Assembly (NCBI GenBank): GCA_964023205.1
Contig: OZ026835.1
Coordinates: 17,814,414-17,878,413 of the forward strand
Source of the DNA: Lutraria lutraria
Taxonomy: Eukaryota; Mollusca; Bivalvia; Venerida; Mactridae
Length of the DNA stretch: 64,000 nt
Direction of reading: 5' to 3'
Shown here: positions 13,501 to 28,500 of the stretch, one piece after another
Numbering within the stretch: the stretch's first letter is position 1
Layout: each line of letters starts with the position of its first letter
Program-made: the position numbers and the translations under genes
The notes under the pieces: generated by a model
Database searches by the model: none
Told to the model about the DNA's origin: nothing
What the model saw: the letters and a program-made list of their open reading frames with translations, nothing else

Positions 13501-16500
13501 CAGAGGATTGATCATACAACTAGACATAGATTTGATTGCAAAAGTAGACAGAGGATTGATCATACAACTAGACATAGATTTGATTGCAAAAGTAGACAGA
13601 GGATTGATCATACAACTAGACATAGATTTGATTGCAAAAGTAGACAGAGGATTGATCATACAACTAGACATGGATTTTATTGCAAAAGTAGACAGAGGAT
13701 TGATCAATCAACTAGACATGGATTTGATTGCAAAAGTAGACAGAGGATTGATCATACAACTAGACATAGATTTGATTGCAAAAGTAGACAGAGGATTGAT
13801 CATACAACTAGACATGGATTTGATTGCAAAAGTAGACAGAGGATTGATCATACAACTAGACATAGATTTGATTGCAAAAGTAGACAGAGGATTGATCATA
13901 CAACTAGACATGGATTTGATCGCAAAAGTAGACAGAGGATTGATCAATCAACTAGACATAGATTTGATTCCAAAGTAGACAGAGGATTGATCATACAACT
14001 AGACATAGATTTGATTGCAAAAGTAGACAGAGGATTGATCATACAATCAGACATAGATTTGATTGCAAAAGTAGACAGAGCATTGAATCAAGGTAATTAT
14101 ACATTAAAATACTGGAAACATTGCAGGATAATTAGTGTGAAGGAGACAATAATACAATCTGGTTACTATATCACTAATGACTCACTATGAAGCATGTGGA
14201 GTGTTGTATCATAATACAGACAAATACATTATACAACTTCAAAATTCTGTCTGATGAAAGAGCGTTTTGTTCGGACAGAATGGAACAATTACCAAGGCAA
14301 TGATACATTTTATATATCTTCAAGTTGTATACAGATTTAGATGATATAAGACTGGTCTCAGATAGGTAACCATTGATCAAATAGCTTTCACACATACATG
14401 AGCAAATATTTCATAGATGAAACTATCATGGTCTAAAATTATTTGTTTAGTTTTGGTGAGAAGTTGTATAATGCACTCAGTTACATCAATATGAAAAATA
14501 CTTTGATGAAAATAAACTGACTGATTGTGGGGTACACAACATTGTTTGGAGTTGTCGAGACATATGTGTCAAGACATTCAGTTAACCAATGTATACAGAT
14601 AAAAGTATGGCAAAACTTTACATTCATTTAATTATGACTAAGACGGCAACAGTTCTATTACTTAAAAATTTGTTTGACAACCAAATTTGAATGTAGAACA
14701 ATACTGTAGCAAGCTCATAACAGGTTTATGTTCTGTTTTAAGTTATTCCATTCTAACCAATCACCAAAAGGTCTTGAATTCATCAAAGTTGTTTTCATGG
14801 TTCAGTAATTTATCAGTAAGTACAATATTTCTATCAACAAATATGCCTGGACATATAAAACATACCCTAGGACTTCTTGTAGGTGTCTGAAAACAATGGA
14901 GTACTAATGTTATATCAGACACGTTGACATGTTGTCATGGTTACCAGGTATATGAATGTATGACTAGTACACACTATGATTATGGTCAAGCCCTATTATA
15001 AAATAATCCTGGGCATTTATCAGCATTCACTTCTCAGTAAACAAGATTTAATTTCGTAACTAAAAACACGCACACACACACACAAACGCAAATATATAAT
15101 AATAATGTATTATATAAATATATAAATAACTATAGTTAAGACAATTTGTTTTTTAATATAACTGGTATTTATAAGTGTTTGCTGTACAGTTTAAGCCAAT
15201 CAGATGGCTACAATTTTCAAATACTCTCCCCCTTCTAATACATGGAGACATTAAATTAATCATAAAGTATTTTCATCAAGATTTTCCTCACAATCAAGTT
15301 AACAATTGATGCATTAAAGATCAGTGGACCGGCCAATAGACTTCATTTAGAAAATAAGTTACAACAGATTAGTTGATATAATATACTTAAATCATAAATC
15401 AGTTGATAGATATCTATCACAGAATTTCTTTCTTCAGTTGCCCATAATGTTAAGCGCATACAATCTATACATTCAAAATTATGACTTGTGTTTTTGTTAA
15501 ATAGCAGATTTGTACAAAATAGTTTAACTGTAATTATTTGACCAAATAATAAAACTGTACCCTGTAAGTTATCATTAATTAGATAGATTTTATATCAAGC
15601 TTTAACCACACAGGATATAAAAATGTATTCAGTAGTGAAGTAAACACAGGAGTGTTAAGAACTTCAAACATTACAGGTAGATATATTTGTGATATAAGTA
15701 TTGTAACACAGATATCAGATAGAACTTACCGAGCCTCTTCCATCATTACTCTTTCCTGATCCTCCACGTTTTCCTTTCTTTCCTTTACTGTCCCCTTTGT
15801 TTGCTGTAAATGTATCAACGACAAGGATAAGACGTGCAGGTAGTATACATACCATTATACATTAGTATATAAAGTCTGTGTATGAAGGCATTGAACATTT
15901 ATCAATTATAAATTCCTGTATTTCAAGTACACCAAAAAAAGTAATCAAGTAAGTTTGTATAATTTTGGTAGTAAGAGAGTAGCTTGTTATATTCCTACTA
16001 AAAGTTGGAGAGGTTTTCTGTTCCCATACATGATCTTATTTACCTTGTCAGATGTTAGGGACCAGTGAAATTACCTCAGGTAAACACTAATATATGATAT
16101 AAAATTTACATGATTGTAATGATATAAAACTTACATGATCTTGATGTAGATCTTTTTGGCTCCTCATCAGGGTTGATATCTTTAAGGAAGGTGAATGCAG
16201 GAATGACAGCATGACCTTTACCGAGTGTACTAGCTACTTCCTCCTCATTATTCAATACAACAAGTTTTATATTGACATCAGATTTAGATGTGTTGATCTG
16301 TATACTGGTCAGATGATCTTCTGTTACTTTGACACTATACCTGATAACAAATACAACATATTACAACAAAATGTATCATTATAATCTAAGCTTGCAATTG
16401 AGACTTTATTTTCATATTTTCATGTTAAACACAATAGTATAACCTGGTGTCATTTATGTTTACAGTTTGTATGTGATATAAAACATTCTAATGTTATCAA

Positions 16501-19500
16501 TTTTTTTTACAAAGTGATAAACTAACATAATGAAATCATCATTTAAAAAAGTATAAATTCAATAATAGATCTACAAATAAATATACTTCCAAACAATGAC
16601 ATAAATAATTCATATATTACCTGAATATGACATTTTTACTGTTTGGAATATAATAATCCCTGATCTCCTTGGTAACAAAGCTACTGTTTACCTCACCCCG
16701 TGATGGTGCAGGTAGGGGAGACAGGGAACCAATCATTCTCATTCTCCATACACCTGCTTGTAGTGATTGATCTGTGGTCCGAGCTTCAGCAACAAATGTA
16801 TAACCTTTCTGTAATCAGTACATAATACATTAGACATACATATAAGTATAACATTAGCATATGTTAGGATAGAACTAAATGGTATCTTCATCACTGTGAC
16901 AGATACATGTAACTATCATGTCTTGATTTATGAACTCAACAAATTCTTGATTTTATGATTCTTATGCAGCCAAAATAATGAGAAAAGAACAGAAAAAAAC
17001 TACTTAAATGACAATGATTCAAAATATTAATAAATATATGATTTAGGTCACCCTTTAAAAAATTGTTTGTTTGCCACTTCCGACCTACACTTTTTGGCTT
17101 AGGCCGGTAGGTAAGTAAGGTCATCAACATATACACATCTGACGTAAATTTACGAACGAAATATTTTTAAAACACAGTAAGATTTTTTTTATTATTTTCT
17201 AAGTCAAATTTTTTTTGGACAGACAGGTTTTTGGTGGGTCTGTTGAAAGCCGCAAACAAACAAAATTTAATTCAGGTCTAAAGCAATTGATATTCATTAG
17301 CTTCAAACAAATGCAAGGATGAATTGTATGTAAATTATGACAAGCAGGAATATATCTAACTTACCCTGTTCTTCTTGTAAAGATAAGGAGCCACTTTCTG
17401 AAATACACGAGGTAGTTCCTCTCCTGTATCATTGTTGATTACACGCAACATACATGTACTAATGGGGACATACAATTTCGGTACAGCTAACATTTCCTCT
17501 GTGACATGGAAAACTTCTCTGTGTATATAAACAAACAAATGTATGTATGTTTGCTTGATAAGTGTGCTAAATTTATAAGATTTAGCAGAAGTTCATTGTA
17601 TTTACACAACCTAAGCTTTCATGACAACGTATATTTAATATAGGTGACTTAATATGTTTAAATAGGGCAAACACTTCAAGTAAAAAGTTTATATTGGGTA
17701 TATGATTTATGTTAATATTATTTGCAACAGTAGAAAGATGATCTATAATAAAAGACCAGTAGCTAACATATGGGAACAAGATTAAAGATTGCATACAATA
17801 TATAACAGTAATATACTAGAGAACTTACCTAAACACAACAAACCAGTTATTAGGTGGCTGATCTGGGTATTGACCCTTATAATCATTGTACGATATTTTA
17901 TTCCATTCATCTTTATAAAATGGATATTTGGCCATCATTTCTGGATCTTGTTTGAACATAAGCCTGTAAAAAAAGACAAGTTCACATAAAATCTGACATT
18001 TGAATACATTAACACAGATTCTCAATTTACAAGATATGAAAAATCTGTTTTACAGAAATCTACTTCATTAAAATATTATAAGACTTTTTTACTTTATGTT
18101 TTTGTACTTTTTTACCAAGTAATGTATTTTTACCTCAACAAATATAATCCAGGATGGTCTGGATTACTGGCATCCAGATGTTGTTCTATTAATGACCAAC
18201 ATTTCTGTAAGTTTTGTGAAACTTTCAAATTCTCCTCTGATCCTGTTGGATAAATAAAGCATGTTAATATGGTAAAATAAATAAAATAAAATGGTTAAAC
18301 AATTTAGGAATCGACCAGACTGATTCTTTTCTATGCTATCTTTACTGTCTACAATCTATGGTCCTCTAAAAATAACATACAAAAACATGAAAGTAAAATA
18401 TAAAAACATGAAAGTAAAATACTAATAAATATCATTTTAATAATTATCATACGAGTAAATGTATACTCCTTATATTTAGATCAGAAATTATTTAAGCTAA
18501 GAATATAACTAACCTGATTGTCTGGCAGTTCGAATCTTTCTCACCCAGTAACCTTTCCATTGTTTCTGTAACTTTACAGTAGCTACTTGTTCCTCTGTTG
18601 TAGGTTGTCTGTAATACACATGTAATTCATACTTGTCATAATTTATAAGTACAACAATAGACTAATAAGGACGATCTTTGAAGAATAAGATTTCAACTTT
18701 TTCTGGAGAAAACTAGTTTTCATTGAACTCTTCATCAAAATATTACAGTATAGTGTTTTATATTACACAACATTATTGCTGAGAGATTTTTATATTTGAG
18801 AGATGCTATGAAAGAAGTATAAACCTTCCTGTACAATATATTATATACAACATTGTTACATTTATAATTAAGATTAATAGGATTTTACCTGTTTTCCCAG
18901 GAAGAATTAGACTTTTCTGGAGGTTCTGAAAACAGTAAATATTGTTCATTATTTACCATAATTTGGATAAGGAAATTAGTTTAATAACAAACAATACATA
19001 CATTATAATAGCAACTTGTTCATAGCAACAATTCAATCCCTCCATTATGAAACATTATATCCATAAAGTCAGACATACTTCATCAAACAGTCTTAAAATA
19101 TATTCATCAGAAGTTAACTCTCAAAAAAATTTCAAGCATCAACTTCAAGTTTAAAGTAGAATTGAGGAAAATAAGACATGATGTGCTTAATATTGAAGAT
19201 TACATATACAGACAGCTATCAGGCGATGTATTCAACATCACCTTAGCATCAGAATCCATGCTACAAACTTATTTTTACAATATCTTCTACAAAGACATAT
19301 TATTTGTACAAGAATAAATTTTAACTAAAAAATTCAAGAGCTTTGTCACAGAGGTGACTAATACCCCGCTGCTGCTTTGACACTCAGAATGAGATAGTTC
19401 ATGGTATGGCTAAATTCTAGGACACATAACTCTGGAATGTGTGAATCACTGGGCATGGAAATTGTGTCTTGCACATCTACACTTCATTGTGATAACATAT

Positions 19501-22500
19501 TTCAAGTTTCATGGAAATCTCTTAAAGAATGTGAAAGTAGTTCGCTCAACAAACTTGTGATATTGCATACGGACAGACGGACCGACCGACAGAGTGAATC
19601 CAATATACCCCTTCTCAAACTTCGTTTGTGGGGGTATACTTACTAAAACAAACTATACATCATATTCTTTACTGGAATAGATTAATGCTTTGAAGATTCT
19701 TAGAATGGTTAAATAATTAGCTATCCAATAGTTTCATGAGTTTTTGTAAGTTTTTCACAATAAATTAAATTCCAGTTCAAGCAAATAATTTGAATTAAAT
19801 GTTTAATTTCAAATGTTGCAGTAACTTCTACATGCTTGGTGCCATCACAAAATGGAAATAACGCATCACGAAATGGTAGCCAAATAGAATGACCGCTACT
19901 TGTGAAATTATAAATCTTTTTTTTTCAATCCTGTATACTAGATTATCCTTAACAAATTAACAGATTATAAAAAAACTATTAGTGATATTGTTTGTAAGCA
20001 AAAAGCACCTTCAAATAAGAAATATTGAGGACTAAGGAGACACAGAGTTTCGTAAGCTTTCAGATGAAAGAATTTTACATAAATATCAACAAGAGCTGGG
20101 TGAATTAAATGTGATCATTTATAAGTACAGTGACTCTAGGCACAGAAGTCCACTATAAAGCTACACTCATCAATCCTAGACTGACTTTCAACATGCAAAG
20201 TAAGAGTTAATGACATTATTTAATGTATTACAATTAGGCCTAATTACAATAAATCTAATGATGCACCTCTGGGCAGACTGATCTAAATGTCTACATTAGT
20301 AAAATACTTGAGCATTAAAGTTATGTATGATGTCATAATTATAACTGTTGTCACAAGAATTTAATCCAAACAAGCACAACAACTCATAAAACACAATAGT
20401 ACATAAAATATGACACATGTATATTTACATACCCTCTGTTTGAGTGACGGGTTCTATTGGTGTGACCATGCAGAGATAAAAAAATAACAATCAATAAATA
20501 CTGGGTTATTGTATTATATCAAATAAAAACACATGAAATGTACAATTACAGTAAAAAACAAAGTTTTTTGTTACAACAAAAATACATGTTAGAATTTACC
20601 ATTAGTTTCAACTCAACATTTCTTTCATGCAAACACTAACATATGTTGGGATAAATGCAATAAAATATAATATGTTTATACATCTCTCTTGAAATAATGA
20701 AATATTGTAAAATAGTTTCCAATAAAATAAATGAATTATCAGATAATGGATTGATAATTAGAAAGTTAGTTAACATGATACATATAGATGATAACAGAAG
20801 CCATGACAGATAAACTATACAGCATAAATTACTACAGAGCATAGAGCAACTACAAAGCAATGAGCCACGTTAGAGCATATAGACAGAGTCTTTACAGAGC
20901 ATATAGTCTTTACAGACAGAGCATAGAAACTTTACAGAGCACAGAGTATTTACAGAGCACAGAGTCAATGCAGAACATAGTGTCTTTACAGAGCATGTAT
21001 TCTTTACAGAGCATAAAGCTTTACAGAGCATGGAGTCATTACAGTCATTGCAGAGCATAGCATCATTACTGAGCATGGATTCATCACAGAGAATAAAGCT
21101 TTACAGAGCATAGCCATTAAAGAGCATGGATCCATTACAGAGCTTATAGTCATCATAGAAAGAAAGAAGATAGTACATAGTACAGTCATTACAGAAAACA
21201 GAGCCTTTAAAGAGCATTGAGTCATTACATAGCATGGAGTCATTAGAGCATAGTTGGTACAGAACATAAAGCTTTACAGAGCATTAAACTTAACAGAGTC
21301 ATAACAGTGCACTAAGCCAGTAGTGCATAGAGTCATAACAGTGCACTAAGCCAGTAGTGCATAGAGTCATAACAGTGCACTAAGCCAGTAGTGCATAAAG
21401 TCATAACAGTGCACTATGCCAGTAGTGCATAGAGTCATAACAATGCACTAAGCCAGTAGTGCATAGAGTCATAACAGTGCACTAAGCCAGTAGTGCATAG
21501 AGTCATAACAGTGCACTAAGCCAGTAGTGCATAGAGTCATAACAGTGCACTAAGCTAGCAGTGCATAGAGTCATAACAGTGCACTAAGCCAGTAGTGCAT
21601 AGAGTCATTAACAGTGCACTAAGCCAGTAGTGCATAGAGTCATAACAGTGCACTAAGCCAGTAGTGCATATAGTCATAACAGTGCACTAAGCCAGTAGTG
21701 CATAGAGTCATAACAGTGCACTAAGCCAGCAGTGCATAGAGTCATAACAGTGCACTAAGCCAGTAGTGCATAAAGTCATAACAGTGCACTAAGCCAGTAG
21801 TGCATATAGTCATAACAGTGCACTAAGCCAGTAGTGCATAGAGTCATAACAGATCATTGCAACAAATTAGAGCTTATAGTCATAAGAGCATATAGTCATT
21901 AAAGAGCATGGAGTCGTACCAGAGCCAAGTCATTACAGAGCTGAGTTATTATAAAGCATAGAGCTTTTACAGACAGAGCATAAAGTCATCTGGGAACTTG
22001 AGCAAGAAAAGGCAAAGCACCAAGGGTCATAGTAGTGCATACTGATATATTGAATAGCAATAAACTAAGCTTGTTCAACTAATTTAGTAATACATCAGCC
22101 AGTGAAGAACTCCTACTCTTCTAAACTATAGAGTGTAAATCACAAATAATATCCCTCTACATTCTACTTTATAACATCTAGTAATCAGCTGTCTACCATT
22201 CATTAAAGATGAATAAAACATTACAATGAATATACTGTCAATTTCAGTATGAAGTAACTCGGCCATATTTCACTGAGTACATGTTAAATCCTTAACAAAA
22301 CTTTATATACCAGTATTAATATACATAACACTGACAAATGAACGATCATAGTACACTGGGACACTGCAGTGTGCTGACTATATCTGATTTAAATAAAATA
22401 GATAAAAAAAGGAGAGATAAATATGTATTTCTACTGTTAATATCACATCAGTCAGGTATAGGTGTCTCTTAACCTACTAAGTCTCAAAGTTTTTACATAT

Positions 22501-25500
22501 AACATGCACCTATTTGTCTATGTATATTTTATGTTTAATCATAATATAGTAGCTTTTTGATATACATCTTTAATGTATCACTCATTTATAATTCATAATC
22601 AGACAAAAAGTAAATATTAACTAAATAAAACCAGATTGACCACAGTAAGGTGATAAAAAGCTACACCATTCAACTAATTGTTAATTTAGTTAGAAAACGG
22701 TAGAGAAAGCAAGCCTGTATGTGAAAAATCTTCTATATTCCAAAACAAGAAAATTCCATGTCCAAAATGACAAAACCAATATAGACAAGTTATCAGTAAG
22801 CTGATGAAATTAATTGAAGCAAACTATGTGAGGCAAGGGAGACTATAGTAACACCATAAAGCATGCAGCATAGAAACCAACTTACGCTTGGCCTTCGTGG
22901 CCGGAGGTTTAGCTGAACCTCGATGACTTGTGTGTCCAGTAGCTAGAATTTCAAACATACATGGCTACATATAGTATGGGGAATTTCAGGGGTACGATTT
23001 ATTTGTATTTAATATTAAATTACATTAAGTGTATAAAACACATTCCTTTAAAGACGTATATTTGATCTTTCAGCTATTATCTTATGTTTTATCACAATTT
23101 TGTTTGTTTTTAATATGAATAATACTACAGCAAATTAGTAATAACATAGATATAAGGTAACATTAACGTGGTTTGTGAACGATTCCATACATTGTAGTAT
23201 TAATAAATAGATCTATAATATTTATATGGACATTGACAAGATTACATCCCAAGTACGTAACATTATATACATGAGTAGTTAACATCAAACACAAGACGGG
23301 GTATATTGTATCATGGGAGATATCAGGCACGGTGAAAGAAAACATCACAATGGAAGGAAACAATCAATTCTGTACTTCATCAAATACATACAATATTTAA
23401 AAGTTTCAAACATGACTTAACTTTTACTGTGATTAAATAGCAACAATGGGAACAACAAACTCTCTTCTGCACACAATTATTGATACACTAAATCAACCAA
23501 AGATCTGATTAAGGGCTAACTGTTTATAAACGACACATCTTGTCTCCATAAGGTGAATTTTGTTCATAATTAGACTTCAGTTCACAGCTTTGAATGTATA
23601 CACATCTTAATTCTAAACCTTTTACTTTGGCGTAACACAATACTGCCACATTTAAATAAAGATTTTATGCAGAACACATATACAAGGTACTTAAGATAAT
23701 TCAGTATATATTGAATGAAGTACAGAAGATCTCAAGTATTATAGAACTACCTGGTCTACTGCCAGATGATACACTCATTATGTTTTTTGTGGTAGCATCA
23801 AACATAAAGGCTCTCCAAGCAAATGCAATCTCTGGACTGGCAATATCTCTCAGCACCTTACGTAATGTGGAGTATAAAGCTTCACTAAATACCTGTAACA
23901 ATAGAATACTATAATACAAAGTACATACATATAACAAGATGTAAACATAGAAAACATGATAAATCCAGAAGTAACTGAATGTAGAGTAGGTCACAGGTTC
24001 AGTGTTTGAAATATATCTTTAAACTAGAAAATGGCCACAAATGACAAAAATTGCTACAAATATCTAAGCATGGACGTAAAAATAATTTGTTTTGAATAAG
24101 ATAAGTGGTATAACTCAAAATACATGCCAGCTGTAAAGAACCAGTCACATGTAAAGAACCAGTCACATAAAGAACCAGTCACATGTAAAGAACCAGTCAC
24201 ATGTAAAGAACCAGTCACATGTAAAGAACCAGCCATTTAAGATTAGTCAAGTAAGATAATATCACCAAGCAAACTCTCGTATGGAAGTTACAAGTGTAAT
24301 GTCCGGCAGTTGAAGTCGGCATGCTACACATGGCTGCATCTAAATTATTTAAAATTCTTGGTTCACAACAGAAAACCCGTAGTGACATACAAGTGTATAC
24401 AAACCTTAAAGTGATGTTGTTTAGACATAAGTTTATCATTCTGGTAAGGACAGTGTGCAGCAGTCAGTTCCTTCCAAGCTTTCTGGAATTCTGTCTGATC
24501 ATTGAATGTATTTATACATTTACCAATACTGTTCATAATCTGTGAGGCATTGTCAACAAATATACAACTTTCCTGAAAGATAAAAATGTCTAAGTGAAAA
24601 TACTATATTTCATACTGATATTTTTGTTTTCATATTTTACAACTCATATGACCAACAGACATCAACATACAAGTATTTTCTTCATTCTCATTTTAATTAA
24701 ATTTTTCATTTTATTCTTATCACATCTACCTCTACCAGCTTTGTGTATTGTATTCATTTTAAGACAAAAGAACTAAGAATTATCATAAGATATACCCTAC
24801 ACAGTATGAGATTGTTTACCTTTGTTAACTGTGCCATCACTGTTTCTTCATCTCCAAATACAAATTGTGTGGATGAACATAAATGTACATGATATCCCAA
24901 TGGTCCAGACATCATAAACTTTAATACATGACGACTGTAATAAATCAATTATAGTAATGTGTTACCTAGCAACAGTCTATATATATATATGATGAGTCCG
25001 TGACGAAACCGGTCGGCAATTTAAATATATAATAATACCTATGGAATGTTAATTATTTTTCATTATTAATTTGCTTGACTCGGATATATTTTTTAACTTT
25101 TTATATATATCATTATATATATATATATAATGAAAAATAACTAACATTCCATAGGTATTATTATATATTTCATTTGCCGACCGGTTTCGTCACTGACTCA
25201 TCAGGGCATTAATAATAAAATGGCGTCAAAATTTACGTAGTATATATATAATGATTTAAAATACAGAACAACCTCCCTTCAACAACAGCCTGATTTTTCC
25301 CAACTGTACCATGTAACTGTTAATTTAACCTCTATAGAGCAACAACCTCTCAACACCAACATAATTTAGTTTCTACCAAAGGGTGTTGCTTTAGACAGGT
25401 TGCACTGTATTTCATTTCTATTTCTAGTCTAAAAATGAAAAATAAAGAACATAACACATGTTATAAACTTAAATTATAATAAACCAACAATAAGAAATTT

Positions 25501-28500
25501 AAAGTGCAAGGTGAATTAGATACTGACCCAGCAGGTAGACACAGTACAGCGGCTCTGATTGCTGTGGTTCTCAATCTAAGAATAGGTTGACCCGTAACTA
25601 GACTCTTCCAGGAGTACGGTTCAGCCACTAATGTACCAGGATTCACCACAGTAGGGGGCATCTTCTCACCGCTGATAGAACCTATACAATAATATTAAAT
25701 ATACATTTTCACTAACATGCAGTTTAGAAAAAAATATATGTTTTTACTACTTAATTATTTACATTCAAAATTGGGACGCAAAAATCTCTCCAGTCTAAAT
25801 ATGTAAACATACAAACTCACCATCCATGACACTACTACTTGTGACATTTGTAGCTTCTTTATCATCTATCTTATCTTTAGCACCTTTAACACTAGTGTGT
25901 GATTTCTTCTCTTCAATCTGTGTAGGAGCAGGTTCTGGCCATCTTGATAGAGATGAGAATGACACCACAATCTCAGTAGGTTGTAGATTATCAACAACTA
26001 GTTTACAGTTAAGATAAATAATTATGTTCAAATGAATTAACAACATAATTGATTGCAGCATGGATTAAGCAATTTTAATCAGGGCTCGACACTAACTTAT
26101 CTTCCATGGTGGACCAGAGACCACCATCTTTTGTAACCTGCTGGTCCTACGGAATTTCATGTGGTCCTTCCCCCTATTAATATGTTATATGTTTATTTAC
26201 AGTAAAATATTGATACTCCTAGAATTTTTGGTGATCCATTGGACCATTCAAATTCCATGCACAAAAACCACTGGTCTCGGACCAGCTGACCAGTGTTAAT
26301 GTCGAGCCCTGCAAATGACTTGATTTATATACAAAATGTAAACTTTTTACATTCAGAAGAATTCCAGCAACATTAAACAAAATATTGTTTGTAGTGGTTT
26401 TTAACTATGTACAAATTTGCCACATAATGTGAGAATCCAAGGTAGGGTATAAATAACTTTGAATGAAATATCTTCAGTAAATTGTTGAGGAGAGAAACAT
26501 GGGCCTCATCTAGATCTTAAGCTACTATCATTTCATCAGTAGAGTTGTGTTCTACCATACATGTATAAATATACAGGTAACATATATTGATAAAGGATAC
26601 ATAAGTAGTATGGTGCCTTATCATCATATCCACCCTGTGTAGCCTGAAATCATATTATATTACATTATAGAAACAATACAAGATCAATGTGTACATCTAG
26701 AACCATCATAGACTGACTCAGAGAATTAGTTCAAACATTTGTTAAAGCACAAACATTTTATACATTTAAAACATGTATCAATTATTAATTCATTCTGTCT
26801 AAAACATCTAAATTAATATAAAACAATAAATCTGCTTGTAAGACATCATTCTAAGTTCACCAGACATCATTCTTATCATTAAATTATTAATCTTAGTAAG
26901 CAATCAACTAATGTCGCAATTTACCACTCATGGTTTCAAAATGTAGCTATAAATATAATACACACAACATTCAAAGACTGAATTTGTGTTTGGTAGACAA
27001 ATATTTATCCGAGCACCAAATTCAAAATATTCAATTATAAAGTCAAGAAGTATTCCTCCATCTCTACATTACTACTGAATGTGATTAAGAAGTGAAATGA
27101 TCTTAGAGTTCAATGTGCAATGAGTCTAACTAACACCCACACCACTAAAGTGTTTAATATGTGTATTATAAACAGTAAAACCTTATCCATTATCTTATAA
27201 TATCAAATAAAAATACCATAGGTTTGAAAAAGAGGAAAATACAAATCTAAACATGGGGTTACACAGGGGTTACTTGGGGTTACACAGGGACTAGATACAA
27301 CAGAGGTACAGGGGATGTATGCCCGGGTAAAATAGGATATTGAATTATTTTGGTAAGAAGTTGATGAGGATATTGTCATGATATTGTGAACAGAATAAAT
27401 TATAAATTTGTACCAGCTGTCACATAGTTTGTAAGTTACTACACAGGGATGTTACTAGCACCGTAGTTTCAACAGCAACAACAACATCAACTACTGCAGA
27501 AACAATCACAGAATGTTAAACAATGTGATAAACTGTACCAACACCAACAGGAAAGCATTAAGGTGTAAGATACGTTAATTTATGCTACATGTCCACAGAC
27601 AAGGTAATTTTGTAGTATCTAGCAAGAACAAATACCAGGCAGACAGATCATTTACACATATAAACACATACAAGCATGTACCAATGAGCCTATATGAAGA
27701 TTGACCAAGCTAATATACAGTCAAACCTGTGAACAAATGTCACCCTTTGAAAAGACATAATGTGGCCTTTATTGGCAGGTGAGCTTTATTCAGAGACCAT
27801 CTTGTTCTGAATAATCAATGTTTTTTAAAAGAATGGCCTTTATGGACATGAGGTGGCCACTAACATAGCTTTGACTCTAATTGCAGCATTCATTAAACAT
27901 ATGCCAATTATACTGTATTTATCATTTATCAATACATGAATGTCGTTGATATAAATTCCATGAATTTCAGATTTAAATTAAAACATAGATTTGGGATATC
28001 AATCTTCATATTTTCATAAGTACATGATTTTACAGACAACACCTGCTGAATCCATCAGTGACACCTCAAGTTGTAATAAAAATATTTCATTATCATAAAC
28101 AAAAAAAGGCGTTTTTAATAAAAGGACGTACCAATCATGACACAGCTACGTTTAATATACTGACAGGACAATGCATATACATTTAAGTAATTCTTACATT
28201 TGACAGTATCTTATTGATTACATGGCATCTAATCTCGAAAAATTTACAAAAGATAAAATATTCAAACCTTTTCACCATGACGATTTGATAATAGGCATAA
28301 CATTTATATGGAATATTTCTGTGTCAATTATGAAACAAACTATTTCAGTTCAACATCTAAACTTTGTGAATGACTTAGAAACAGATCCAAAGTGTAAAAT
28401 TAAGATAATAAAATGGATGCAGCTGATCTACAACATGATATATAAATGATCAGATTTCCTAATACCAGTAAAATATTTGTCGTAGTACACATTCATTTTA

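Noticed and set aside
10743..14190. Very long ORFs (842, 668, 418, 275 codons) on both strands
   Set aside because: They follow from a stop-free repeat unit whose length is a multiple of three. The peptides are strict 8/16-residue repeats and overlap in several frames, with no splice or start context.
14241..14282. Second hammerhead candidate (ATTCTGTC TGATGA ... GGACAGAAT)
   Set aside because: CTGATGA and a flanking stem are present, but no GAAA element or usable stem II/III. It is only a short hairpin.
21296..21855. CRISPR-like regular repeat spacing
   Set aside because: The units are directly adjacent with no unique spacers, and the context is an intron of an animal gene.
24989..25030. 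Functional hammerhead on the + strand
   Set aside because: The essential C of CUGAUGA is replaced by A and the 5' strand of stem I is lost to a TA microsatellite, so activity is not expected.
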